DNA of 22,560 nt from Gammaproteobacteria bacterium UBA2168 (lineage in GTDB: Bacteria > Pseudomonadota > Gammaproteobacteria > Pseudomonadales > Azotimanducaceae). Numbering within the stretch: position 1 is the stretch's first letter; each line of letters begins with the position of its first letter. Below are positions 9,346 through 15,933 of this stretch, piece after piece. The position numbers and the translations under genes are program-made. The DNA lies in assembly GCA_002327525.1 (NCBI GenBank), contig DCWG01000131.1, positions 1-22,560 of the forward strand, read 5' to 3'. Under the pieces are notes generated by a model, which worked only from the letters and a program-made list of their open reading frames with translations, did not search any database and was not told where the DNA came from.

Positions 9346-9424
9346 TCATCTACCTCCTCCCCGGCTCAGGCAAGGGACTATACCGGGCTTGGTGGATGAG
9401 ATCATCGAGGTACAGATACCCGCT

Positions 9425-9721
9425 TCAGAGTTCCGTGAGCTGACAGACCCTGACCACCGTGAATGCTCGAGCGTCATCACGCACTAGCAACTTGCGGTAT
9501 CCCGCGTACTCCTGTCCGGCGAATGGATTGCGGATGCGCGGCGTCCCGCGGGGCAACCATTGCGGTATCGCGTCGATTGGCGCCAGACACTCGGGGTCTC
9601 CGCGTTCCGCCCGCTCAGCGACCCCGTCCACTCTGCTCAGTTGACACGACGGCATGATTCCCGTGGCCGGAAACGGCGGCGACGCAATACCATCGGTGCT
9701 CAACAACAACATTAACAACAT
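9425..9721 (-). CDS. Hypothetical 98-residue protein, doubtful
   Basis: No family recognised. The frame starts with a short leucine-rich stretch (MLLMLLLS) that is too short for a full signal peptide, then a hydrophilic region with IPQWLPRGTPRIRNPF and three cysteines. GAGG lies about seven bases before the ATG, and a stop closes the frame just upstream. Codons look reasonable and the internal PQWLPRGTP-type segment is protein-like, so it may be a small exported protein or the C-terminal remnant of a longer one. It sits alone between the CoA-transferase start and hupE, oriented toward the CoA-transferase gene. Positions 9346-9424 and 9722-9905 hold no gene that I can support. Confidence 0.3.
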   Translation of the reverse strand: MLLMLLLSTDGIASPPFPATGIMPSCQLSRVDGVAERAERGDPECLAPIDAIPQWLPRGTPRIRNPFAGQEYAGYRKLLVRDDARAFTVVRVCQLTEL

Positions 9722-9905
9722 GTACGCGCCTCACGATTGTCGTGCTCACCATGTACCTCTCCGGGAGCCCTGGCAGCGGCGGATGTCCTTGTGCCAGTAG
9801 TGTGATTGCCGTAGCCAGGGGGACACAGCACATACCAGCCAGTGGCCCCACACGCTTCGGGGGACGCTGGAGCGACGAGAGCAAAGCGTCTACGATGGCC
9901 GGAGC

Positions 9906-10646
9906 ATGCGCAGCAACTCCATCGATCCATTCGCCGCCCTACCTCGCGCCAGGTACCTGCACGCCACCCGACCGGCGGCCTGCCTGCTCGTGCTGCTGGC
10001 CGCATCGTTTATTCCTGGCGCGGCAACCGCCCATGGTGTGGCAAACGCCGACCAGGGATTCATCGAATCCAACGTCGGGCTCGCCCTGGTGCCCTATCTC
10101 TACCTCGGGGCCAAGCACATGGTGACCGGGTACGATCACCTGCTGTTTCTGGCGGGTGTCATCTTTTTCCTCTACCGATTGCGCGACGTCGCGCTCTACG
10201 TAACGCTGTTTGCACTCGGTCACAGCGTCACGCTGCTCGTTGGCGTATTGGGCGGTATTCACGCCGACCCGTTTCTCATCGACGCGCTCATCGGGCTTTC
10301 CGTCGCATACAAGGGATTCGAGAATCTCGGCGGTTTCAAGACTCTCGGATGGGTGCCGGATACACGTCTGGCCGTGCTCGTGTTCGGCCTTGCGCACGGG
10401 TTCGGGCTCGCGACCAAACTGCAGGATGTGGCCATCGCGCCAGAGGGGCTCGTCGGTAACATGCTGGCCTTCAATGCCGGTGTGGAAATGGGGCAATTCA
10501 CGGCACTCGCGCTGATTCTGATCACCTTCAACCTCTGGCGCGCAACGGGTCGCTTCCTGCAGCACGCGGCCGTGGCAAACTGGATGCTCATGCTGAGCGG
10601 ATTCACACTGATCGGCTACCAGATGTCGGGTTACTGGCTGGGTTAG
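9906..10646 (+). CDS. HupE/UreJ-type membrane protein
   Basis: This is a polytopic inner-membrane protein of the HupE/UreJ_2 family, 246 residues. A signal-peptide-like segment (about residues 22-42, ending GAATA) is followed by HG; cleavage there would expose a histidine. Family motifs are VTGYDHLLFL (73-82), LFALGHSVTLL (101-111), FGLAHGFGLA (about 160-169) and FNAGVEMGQF. The conserved histidines in these helices suggest metal handling, and relatives are proposed nickel or cobalt transporters. No hydrogenase or urease gene is nearby, so the metal cannot be inferred. It stands alone and converges with matB. Confidence 0.87.
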   Translation: MRSNSIDPFAALPRARYLHATRPAACLLVLLAASFIPGAATAHGVANADQGFIESNVGLALVPYLYLGAKHMVTGYDHLLFLAGVIFFLYRLRDVALYVTLFALGHSVTLLVGVLGGIHADPFLIDALIGLSVAYKGFENLGGFKTLGWVPDTRLAVLVFGLAHGFGLATKLQDVAIAPEGLVGNMLAFNAGVEMGQFTALALILITFNLWRATGRFLQHAAVANWMLMLSGFTLIGYQMSGYWLG

Positions 10647-10726
10647 ACCCCCGGCACCGGCACCAGTGTCCTCGCAAACCGCATCTGTCACATTGCGCCA
10701 CCGTTGCCTCGAGGGTTCCGGAACAC

Positions 10727-12220
10727 TCAGTCCTCGAACAGCCCGCTGTACTGCTGGCGTAGCTCATTTTTCTGGACTTTGCCCATGGCGTTTCGCGGCA
10801 ACTGCGCTACATTGATGACGCGCTTCGGCTGTTTGAAACGTGCCAGACGATCCGAGAGGTAGTCGAGCACCTGCTGCTCCTCGATCATCCGGTTGTCTCC
10901 CACCACCAGCGCCACCACACCTTCACCAAAATCCGGGTGCGGAATACCGATGACGGCGCTTTCCACCAAGCCCGCCATCTCGTCGATACAGGCCTCGACT
11001 TCCTTCGGGTAGATGTTGTAGCCACCGGAAATGACGAGATCCTTGGCACGCCCGACGATCCTCAGTCTACCCTGCCTGTCCATCATGCCGAGATCCCCGG
11101 TGATGAAAAAACCATTGGCCCGAATATCCTCGGCTGTCTTTTCCGGATTTCGCCAGTACCCACTGAACACGTTTTCGCCACGCACTTCTATCGCACCCAC
11201 CTCCCCACACGGCAACTCGGATCCCGCCTCGTCCGTGATGCGCATCTCCACGCCAGGCAACGCAAAGCCGACGCTACCGGCGACGCGCTCACCAACCAAC
11301 GGGTTAGTGGTATTGATTATGGTTTCGCTCATTCCATAGCGTTCGAGAATTCGCTGGCCGGTGCGATGTTCGAACTCGCCGAATGTCTGCTCCGTGAGCG
11401 GGGCCGAGCCGGAGATGATGACGCGTACACCGCGCACCTGCTCCGCGTCAAGTTCAGCCAGGGCGAGCAGTCGTGTGTAAAACGTTGGCACCCCCATCAT
11501 CACCGTAATTTCGGGCAGGTGGGCAAGTACCTCACGCGCATCGAACCTCTCCAGAAACACGATGGGCGTACCACCGAGAAGCGCGCAGTGCAGAGCGATG
11601 AAGAGACCGTGCACGTGAAAAATCGGCAGCGCATGCAGCAGCACGTCGTCGTCCCGCCAACCCCATGCCTCGCGCAGGCTGTCCGCGTTCGACGACAGGT
11701 TGCCGTGACTCAACATCGCACCCTTGGACCTGCCGGTGGTACCGGACGTATAGACGATGGCGGCGAGGTCCTCCGCCCCACGTTGAGCCACATCTCTCGA
11801 AGGCCCACTCCTGGACATCGCAGTGCTGAAACTGCCGGTCGCACCGGCACCGATGCTAGCGCACACACACGATACATCGCCTAGCGAATCACCCTCGCGG
11901 TGTACGAACAAACGCGGCTGGGCATCCTCGATGAAGTAGGCCACCTCAGCATGGGTGTAGGCCGTGTTCAGAGGCACGTACACCGCGCCGCTCTGCAGAC
12001 AGCCGAGGTACAGGGCAAGAGATTCGGGATGCTTGTCCACCTGCGCAAGCACTCGATCTCCCGGGCGTACGCCATAGCCGCGAAGCACGGCAGCAGCACG
12101 TCCCGCAGCCGCATCGAGCACTTCATAGCTCCAGCCGCCACCACCTGGCAGGCGCAGGGCATCGCGCGAACCATGCTGGTCGAAAACGCTCCTCATGCGT
12201 GCATACAGGTTCTCGTTCAT
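10727..12220 (-). CDS. matB: Malonyl-CoA synthetase (MatB-type AMP-forming ligase)
   Basis: This 497-residue acyl-adenylate enzyme most resembles malonate-CoA ligase, which makes malonyl-CoA from malonate, ATP and CoA. The P-loop YTSGTTGRSKGAMLSH begins at residue 157, followed by HALPIFHVHGLF, GVPTFYTRLL, ISGSAPL and ERYGMSET. FITGDLG and SGGYNIYPKE lie in the C-terminal hinge region, and catalytic Lys481 is in PRNAMGKVQKNELR. The N-terminus MNENLYARM and PLNTAYTHAE align with characterised MatB proteins, supporting the ATG at 12220. No Shine-Dalgarno sequence precedes it, only an A-rich stretch. No malonate transporter or decarboxylase is adjacent. Another short-chain acyl-CoA synthetase is the alternative. 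Confidence 0.86.
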   Translation of the reverse strand: MNENLYARMRSVFDQHGSRDALRLPGGGGWSYEVLDAAAGRAAAVLRGYGVRPGDRVLAQVDKHPESLALYLGCLQSGAVYVPLNTAYTHAEVAYFIEDAQPRLFVHREGDSLGDVSCVCASIGAGATGSFSTAMSRSGPSRDVAQRGAEDLAAIVYTSGTTGRSKGAMLSHGNLSSNADSLREAWGWRDDDVLLHALPIFHVHGLFIALHCALLGGTPIVFLERFDAREVLAHLPEITVMMGVPTFYTRLLALAELDAEQVRGVRVIISGSAPLTEQTFGEFEHRTGQRILERYGMSETIINTTNPLVGERVAGSVGFALPGVEMRITDEAGSELPCGEVGAIEVRGENVFSGYWRNPEKTAEDIRANGFFITGDLGMMDRQGRLRIVGRAKDLVISGGYNIYPKEVEACIDEMAGLVESAVIGIPHPDFGEGVVALVVGDNRMIEEQQVLDYLSDRLARFKQPKRVINVAQLPRNAMGKVQKNELRQQYSGLFED

Positions 12221-12296
12221 AGATACTTTTTTTGTGTTATCAGGTATTTAGTGCGATTCTCTAGACAGGAGTGTAGTACCAACCGGTCCAGGCCAT

Positions 12297-12712
12297 ATGC
12301 AATCCATTTCATCATACCCAAGCGTGCGGGCAAAACACGCCACCGCAGTTCACCGCGTGCTGCTGGCGTCGCTGGGAATACTCGTAGCAGCATGCGGCGA
12401 CCCAGATCCGGACAAACAAGGTGCCGGCACATTCGAGCGACTGCCGGTGCGTGTGCAACTGACCGCGGGGAGCGTACGGCCGATCAGCCAGCAGCTGGAA
12501 GCTATCGGCACCACGTTCGCCAACGAATCCGTGGTGATAACGGCGCAGGCTTTGAAAGCCGCCGGGTACTCGGCATCGTCATTTTCTCGGGTGTCAGTTT
12601 CGCCACTGTGCTGACGTTGTTCGTCGTACCCGCTTTTTACAAACTGCTCGCCTCGCGCACCGGCTCTCCCGCGAGTATCGAGCGTGAACTCGACGAACTC
12701 GCTCACCCCTGA
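12297..12712 (+). pseudogene. RND efflux scar: adaptor start fused to pump end
   Basis: Two incomplete genes are joined. From the ATG at 12297 the frame encodes the start of an RND periplasmic adaptor: a lipoprotein signal with lipobox LVAAC (Cys33) and then VQLTAGSVRPISQQLEAIG and FANESVVITAQ. At about 12541-12550 the adaptor sequence stops. The end of an RND inner-membrane pump follows in another frame: ESRRVLGIVIFSGVSFATV, LFVVPAFYKLL, ERELDELAHP, stop at 12712. The rest of the adaptor and nearly the whole pump, probably about 4 kb judged from family lengths, are missing. The junction lies in GGCGCAGGC, which fits both genes, suggesting microhomology-mediated deletion. Neither protein can function. 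Confidence 0.9.
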
Positions 12713-12751
12713 ACTTTCTGCTTTAGAAACTTTTACTAACTATTTGATTCT

Positions 12752-12757
12752 TATAAT
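12752..12757 (+). promoter_or_regulatory. Perfect -10 box (TATAAT) of a putative small RNA
   Basis: A consensus TATAAT lies in an AT-rich stretch 40 bases after the RND scar. The -35 at 17-base spacing (ACTTTT) is poor. The expected start, about 12764, coincides with the first hairpin of the proposed RNA. Confidence 0.35.
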
Positions 12758-12763
12758 GTTGCT

Positions 12764-13006
12764 TGCACCACATCGGTGCTTCTGTTAACTTTCGACTGAA
12801 TGCCCTGCCGGCTGAGGTGGCTGCATGTCGCCGGAAGCTCCAAGCGAGCGCCGCGGACAGCCAAGAGTACAACGAGGATTAAGCAACGAGGATTGAGCGG
12901 GAGGACTGCCAAACCTCGATAACGAGGCACCCAGTGCCCCAACAAATCCCAAATTCGAACAAAATCAAGGGATTACCTGAGCCGCCTACGGGCGGCTTTT
13001 TCTTTT
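12764..13006 (+). ncRNA. Candidate structured small RNA, no known family
   Basis: This gene-free interval has a -10 box upstream, an intrinsic terminator at the end, and a string of possible hairpins between. They are GCACC/GGTGC at 12765-12779, CCGGC/GCCGG at 12808-12834, CCTCG/CGAGG around an ATAA loop at 12914-12927, GGCAC/GTGCC at 12926-12938 (sharing two bases with the previous one, so possibly alternative), AATCCC/GGGATT at 12945-12974, and the terminator stem. A 14-base tandem repeat lies at 12871-12898. I recognise no known RNA family; it does not look like tmRNA, 6S or RNase P. It could instead be decayed leftover DNA ending in the old efflux operon's terminator. Confidence 0.35.
12871..12898 (+). 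repeat. 14-base tandem repeat, two copies
   Basis: AACGAGGATTAAGC is followed at once by AACGAGGATTGAGC, a 13 of 14 match. A third AACGAGG occurs at 12921-12927 as one arm of a hairpin whose other arm, CCTCG, could also pair with the repeat copies. Confidence 0.7.
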
Positions 13007-13008
13007 GT
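12981..13008 (+). terminator. Strong intrinsic terminator
   Basis: GCCGCC, loop TACG, GGCGGC and then TTTTTCTTTT form a six-pair all-GC stem with a U-rich tail on the plus strand. It ends whatever plus-strand transcript crosses 12764-12980. Confidence 0.85.
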
Positions 13009-13191
13009 TCGCTGACTATCTTGCGGAGGAAGCGCATACCCACGGTCGAGCGGCCGCATCGCGTGCCGGCCGACACACCCACAGAGCCCGATCAAGTCCG
13101 ATTATTTATTATCAACGCCATTAATAGGTTATTAAGATTATCAGGCATCAATCTATCTTCTGAAATCCTCCCGATTTACACCTGACGTTGT

Positions 13192-13629
13192 CTACGCACC
13201 TTCGTCAAGCCCAATGAAATCGTGCAACAAGGTGGTGAGTTGCTCCAGCCGTTCTGGGTGCAGCCGTTGTTCGATCAACGCGTACTGGGTTTCGTTGATC
13301 GGCGCCATGCGCTCGATGACCTCGTATCCCGGATCGGCCAGAACCACCCTGAGTTGTCGGCCATCGTGCTCGGAACGCCGCACGGCGATCAGCCCATCCT
13401 GACTCAACCGGCGCAGAATACGGGTAATGCTCGGTGCCAGGATGAAGCACTCGGACGCAAGGCCCGCCGCCGTACTCTCACCCCGCATGTGCAGCGTTTG
13501 CAAAACCCTCCATTGCTGTTCGGTGAGGCCCGCTTCATGCAACGATGGCCGGAAGTAGCTCATCGCCGTTTCCCGCGCACGCAGCAGCAGCATGGGCAGG
13601 GATTCGCTGAATTCTCTGAGTTGAGGCAT
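13192..13629 (-). CDS. MarR-family regulator, HpaR-like
   Basis: This is a winged-helix transcription factor of 145 residues. LLRARETAMSYFRPSL and GLTEQQWRVLQTL near the N-terminus closely match HpaR, the regulator of homoprotocatechuate degradation. The DNA-binding helix-turn-helix and wing follow, with ILAPSITRILRRL and DGLIAVRRSEHDGRQL. The ATG at 13629 is chosen because the homology begins right after it; an ATG at 13713 would add 28 unrelated residues and read through the operator. No aromatic-ring-cleavage gene lies nearby, so its original target operon seems absent or moved. A palindromic site 27 bases upstream suggests self-regulation. Confidence 0.88.
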   Translation of the reverse strand: MPQLREFSESLPMLLLRARETAMSYFRPSLHEAGLTEQQWRVLQTLHMRGESTAAGLASECFILAPSITRILRRLSQDGLIAVRRSEHDGRQLRVVLADPGYEVIERMAPINETQYALIEQRLHPERLEQLTTLLHDFIGLDEGA

Positions 13630-13655
13630 GGTTTTCCGCCAGTGCTGATACCAAG

Positions 13656-13667
13656 TTAACACGTTAA
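13656..13667. promoter_or_regulatory. Palindromic operator candidate upstream of the MarR gene
   Basis: TTAAC-AC-GTTAA is a perfect 5-base inverted repeat with a 2-base spacer in the AT-rich leader of the HpaR-like gene, and it adjoins TTGATA on the minus strand, a possible -35. MarR proteins commonly bind short AT-rich palindromes overlapping their own promoters. The position is suggestive; binding is inferred. Confidence 0.45.
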
Positions 13668-13839
13668 TTATCAACATCCGGCAATGCAATGGCTTTCTGA
13701 GACGGATGCTCAAACGGCGTATATTACTTATTCGGATGAACGTGTCGTGGGGAAGAGATGCGAGAGTTTCCGGGAACGAAACCGCAGGAATACCATGGCG
13801 AATAGGTACCAGTGTGTGTCCATCGAATTCGAGGCTGAT

Positions 13840-14016
13840 CTGGCCGAGACCATCATCGGTTCATACAAGACGGAGTTGATCCGACAGTAAGGTCCCTGGC
13901 GTCACATCGATGGCGTTGAGTTTGCGACGTCGGAATGGGTCGATGGGTTCAACCATCGACGGTTACTGGAATCGATCGGCGAGCGACAAACCGTAACCGT
14001 GCAATATCCGGGCTAG
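13840..14016 (+). pseudogene. Remnant of an IS3-family transposase (OrfB C-terminus)
   Basis: The plus-strand frame reads LAETIIGSYKTELIRQ, stop (TAA at 13888-13890), then in the same frame GPWRHIDGVEFATSEWVDGF and NHRRLLESIG, ending at TAG 14014-14016. These blocks are the well known C-terminal end of IS3-family DDE transposases, where ALAE, GLYKTELI, RGPW and WVDWFNHRRLLEPIG are conserved. It includes the final catalytic Glu region but nothing of the rest, and an internal stop interrupts it. No terminal inverted repeats are evident. It is a dead fragment beside a tRNA gene. A start at 13684 or 13797 would add sequence with no transposase similarity. Confidence 0.88.
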
Positions 14017-14090
14017 AGCCTATCTGCACGTACATTGCACTTACGGGGTAGATTTGGCTAACCAGAAAAAACTGTATTGCGTATGTTTAC

Positions 14091-14166
14091 TGGCGCCCCG
14101 GGTAGGAGTCGAACCTACAATCTATCCCTTAGGAGGGGATTGCCTTATCCATTGGGCCACCGGGGC
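14091..14166 (-). tRNA. tRNA-Arg, anticodon CCT
   Basis: A 76-base cloverleaf including encoded CCA. The seven-pair acceptor GCCCCGG/CCGGGGC is perfect, the anticodon stem ATCCC/GGGAT encloses loop CTCCTAA with anticodon CCT (reads AGG), and the T-loop is GTTCGACTC. It lies between the SPOR-domain gene and the IS3 fragment. The start and end positions are set by the acceptor stem and CCA. Confidence 0.97.
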
Positions 14167-14174
14167 ATGGAGGT

Positions 14175-14203
14175 ATTGTGTGGGAGGTGCCAGCCGCGAA
14201 CAA
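14175..14203 (-). promoter_or_regulatory. Possible promoter of tRNA-Arg(CCT)
   Basis: On the minus strand TTGTTC (14198-14203), a 17-base spacer and CACAAT (14175-14180) precede the tRNA by eight bases. The spacing is ideal but the two boxes match consensus at only 3 and 4 of 6 positions, so cotranscription from the upstream gene is also possible. Confidence 0.35.
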
Positions 14204-14251
14204 GCGGTCCGCCTCGGTCGGTGTCTGAAAGGAGAATCGGGTCGCAACCCG

Positions 14252-14764
14252 CTACGGGCTGCGCTTCATCCGGTGCAGCTGGTAACCCTCCGGTGGTGTC
14301 CTAACCATCTGTTCGTACTCGGTGACGGTCTCTATGCGTTCCGCGGGTCCGGACAGCGAGAAATCGTCATCGTACACAGGCAGGTCGTCGTCGAAGCTGA
14401 GATCGAGTTCGTAATCACCCCCGTAGTCGTCGTCGTAGACAGAATCGGAAGGGATGCTTACCGGACCGCGCATCGTCAATACCCAGGCGCCGCCATAACC
14501 CTCTTCACGTGCCTGAATCGCGCCGGTCTCCGCCACGTCACGGCTGAGGTAGGGACCCGCTACCACGCGATAGAACATCCCTTTCGGTGTATCCGCGGTT
14601 ACCACAGACAGGGGATCGACCAGATCTCCGCCTGCCTCGGCAAGGGCACTTTCGGCGTTTTCCCTGGCCTGGAAACTGGCGATGCAAACCCAGTATTCGG
14701 TCTCGGCGAGGGCCGGGGGGGCAGCGGTCAGCAGTCCCAGCAATAGAGCGGCGGAAATCTTCAT
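14252..14764 (-). CDS. Secreted SPOR-domain protein with acidic tail
   Basis: A 170-residue exported protein. Residues 1-20 form a signal peptide (hydrophobic core, PPALA-ET cleavage site). Residues 24-97 form a SPOR-like domain: YWVCIASFQARENAESAL at the first strand and helix, YRVVAGPYLSRDVAETG in the middle, and GYGGAWVL at the end. SPOR domains bind denuded peptidoglycan glycans, often at division sites. Residues 109-135 form an unusual Asp/Tyr-rich acidic stretch (YDDDYGGDYELD and following). There is no membrane anchor, so the mature protein is probably periplasmic. It follows oadB by 28 bases and may be cotranscribed with it. Confidence 0.85.
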   Translation of the reverse strand: MKISAALLLGLLTAAPPALAETEYWVCIASFQARENAESALAEAGGDLVDPLSVVTADTPKGMFYRVVAGPYLSRDVAETGAIQAREEGYGGAWVLTMRGPVSIPSDSVYDDDYGGDYELDLSFDDDLPVYDDDFSLSGPAERIETVTEYEQMVRTPPEGYQLHRMKRSP

Positions 14765-14792
14765 ATCGCAGCAAGTCTAGCAGACGCCACCC

Positions 14793-15926
14793 CTATTGTG
14801 ACGTCAGCATGATCAGAATTCCGGCGGCGACCGCCGAGCCGATGACACCCGCGACATTGGGGCCCATGGCATGCATGAGCAGAAAATTGTGAGGATTGGC
14901 TTCGAGCCCGACACGGTTGGCGACACGCGCCGCCATGGGGACCGCCGAAACCCCGGCTGCCCCGATGAGGGGATTGAGGGGAATCTTCAGAAACAGGTTC
15001 ATGACACGGGCAATCAACACCCCACTGGCTGTACCGATGGCGAATGCCACCATGCCGAGAATCAGGATGCCTAGTGTATCAAGCGACAAGAATTGCGCCG
15101 CACTCAGTTTCGATCCGACCGCGAGACCGAGGAATATGGTCACGATGTTGATCAGTGAATTCTGCGTGGTATCGGACAACCGATCCACCACGCCGCACTC
15201 GCGCATCAGATTGCCGAAGCAGAACATGCCGAGCAGCGGCGCTGCACTGGGTAGCAGGAACGCAACCAGCAGGAGCAGCACCAGCGGAAACAGGATCCGC
15301 TCGCGCGCGGAGACTTCGCGCAACTGCACCATTTCGATGGCGCGCTCACGCTCGGTAGTGAGTGCGCGCATGATGGGCGGCTGAATCAGAGGTACCAGCG
15401 CCATGTAGGAATAAGCGGCCACCGTGATGGCCCCCAGTAAATGTGGCGCGAGTTGCCCGGCGACATAAATCGCCGTGGGGCCGTCCGCACCGCCAATGAT
15501 GCCGATGGCTGCGGCCTCACGTGCGTCGAAGTCGAGAACACCGAGCTGTGTCAATCCCAGCGCCCCGAGCAGAGTCGCAAAGATACCGAACTGAGCGGCC
15601 GCCCCCAGAATCAGTGTTTTCGGATTGGCGAGCAGCGGGCCGAAATCGGTCAGCGCGCCCACGCCCATGAATATGATCAGTGGAAATACGCCGGTCTCGA
15701 TGCCCACCATATAGGCCAGGTGGAGCAGCCCATCGCCAGTAGCGATCTCCACCCCGGGGATGTTGGCAAGAATACCGCCGAAGCCGATGGTCACCAGGAG
15801 CAACGGCTCGAATTTGCGCGCTATGCCCAGATACAGGAGCATGAGACCGACGCCGATCATCGCGAACTGCCCCCAGCTCATCTGGTGGAGTCCCGACGCC
15901 TCCCAGATCTGTTCGATGAGATCCAT
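14793..15926 (-). CDS. oadB: Oxaloacetate decarboxylase beta subunit (Na+ pump)
   Basis: OadB is the membrane subunit that decarboxylates carboxybiotin and uses the energy to export Na+. It has 377 residues with about nine to eleven hydrophobic segments. The family motifs DFGPLLANP (94-102) and [13 protein letters not shown], with Asp148 equivalent to the essential Asp203 of the Klebsiella protein, are present. The C-terminal [20 protein letters not shown] is typical. The related methylmalonyl-CoA and glutaconyl-CoA decarboxylase beta subunits look similar, but the neighbouring OadA and OadG settle the assignment. Its start lies seven bases after the oadA stop. Confidence 0.95.
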   Translation of the reverse strand: MDLIEQIWEASGLHQMSWGQFAMIGVGLMLLYLGIARKFEPLLLVTIGFGGILANIPGVEIATGDGLLHLAYMVGIETGVFPLIIFMGVGALTDFGPLLANPKTLILGAAAQFGIFATLLGALGLTQLGVLDFDAREAAAIGIIGGADGPTAIYVAGQLAPHLLGAITVAAYSYMALVPLIQPPIMRALTTERERAIEMVQLREVSARERILFPLVLLLLVAFLLPSAAPLLGMFCFGNLMRECGVVDRLSDTTQNSLINIVTIFLGLAVGSKLSAAQFLSLDTLGILILGMVAFAIGTASGVLIARVMNLFLKIPLNPLIGAAGVSAVPMAARVANRVGLEANPHNFLLMHAMGPNVAGVIGSAVAAGILIMLTSQ

Positions 15927-15933
15927 ACCGCGG

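Noticed and set aside
9939..10691. 250-codon open frame on the minus strand
   Set aside because: Antisense to the HupE/UreJ gene, whose membrane helices and histidine motifs are clear.
10937..11884. 315-codon open frame on the plus strand
   Set aside because: Antisense to matB; low-complexity basic translation without domains.
12713..13191. Outer-membrane TolC-like gene remnant after the RND scar
   Set aside because: No frame in either direction gives TolC-like motifs; stops are frequent and hairpins dominate.
14077..14304. Plus-strand frame with GAPGRSRTYNLSLRRGLPYP
   Set aside because: This is the antisense reading of tRNA-Arg(CCT), another well known spurious protein.
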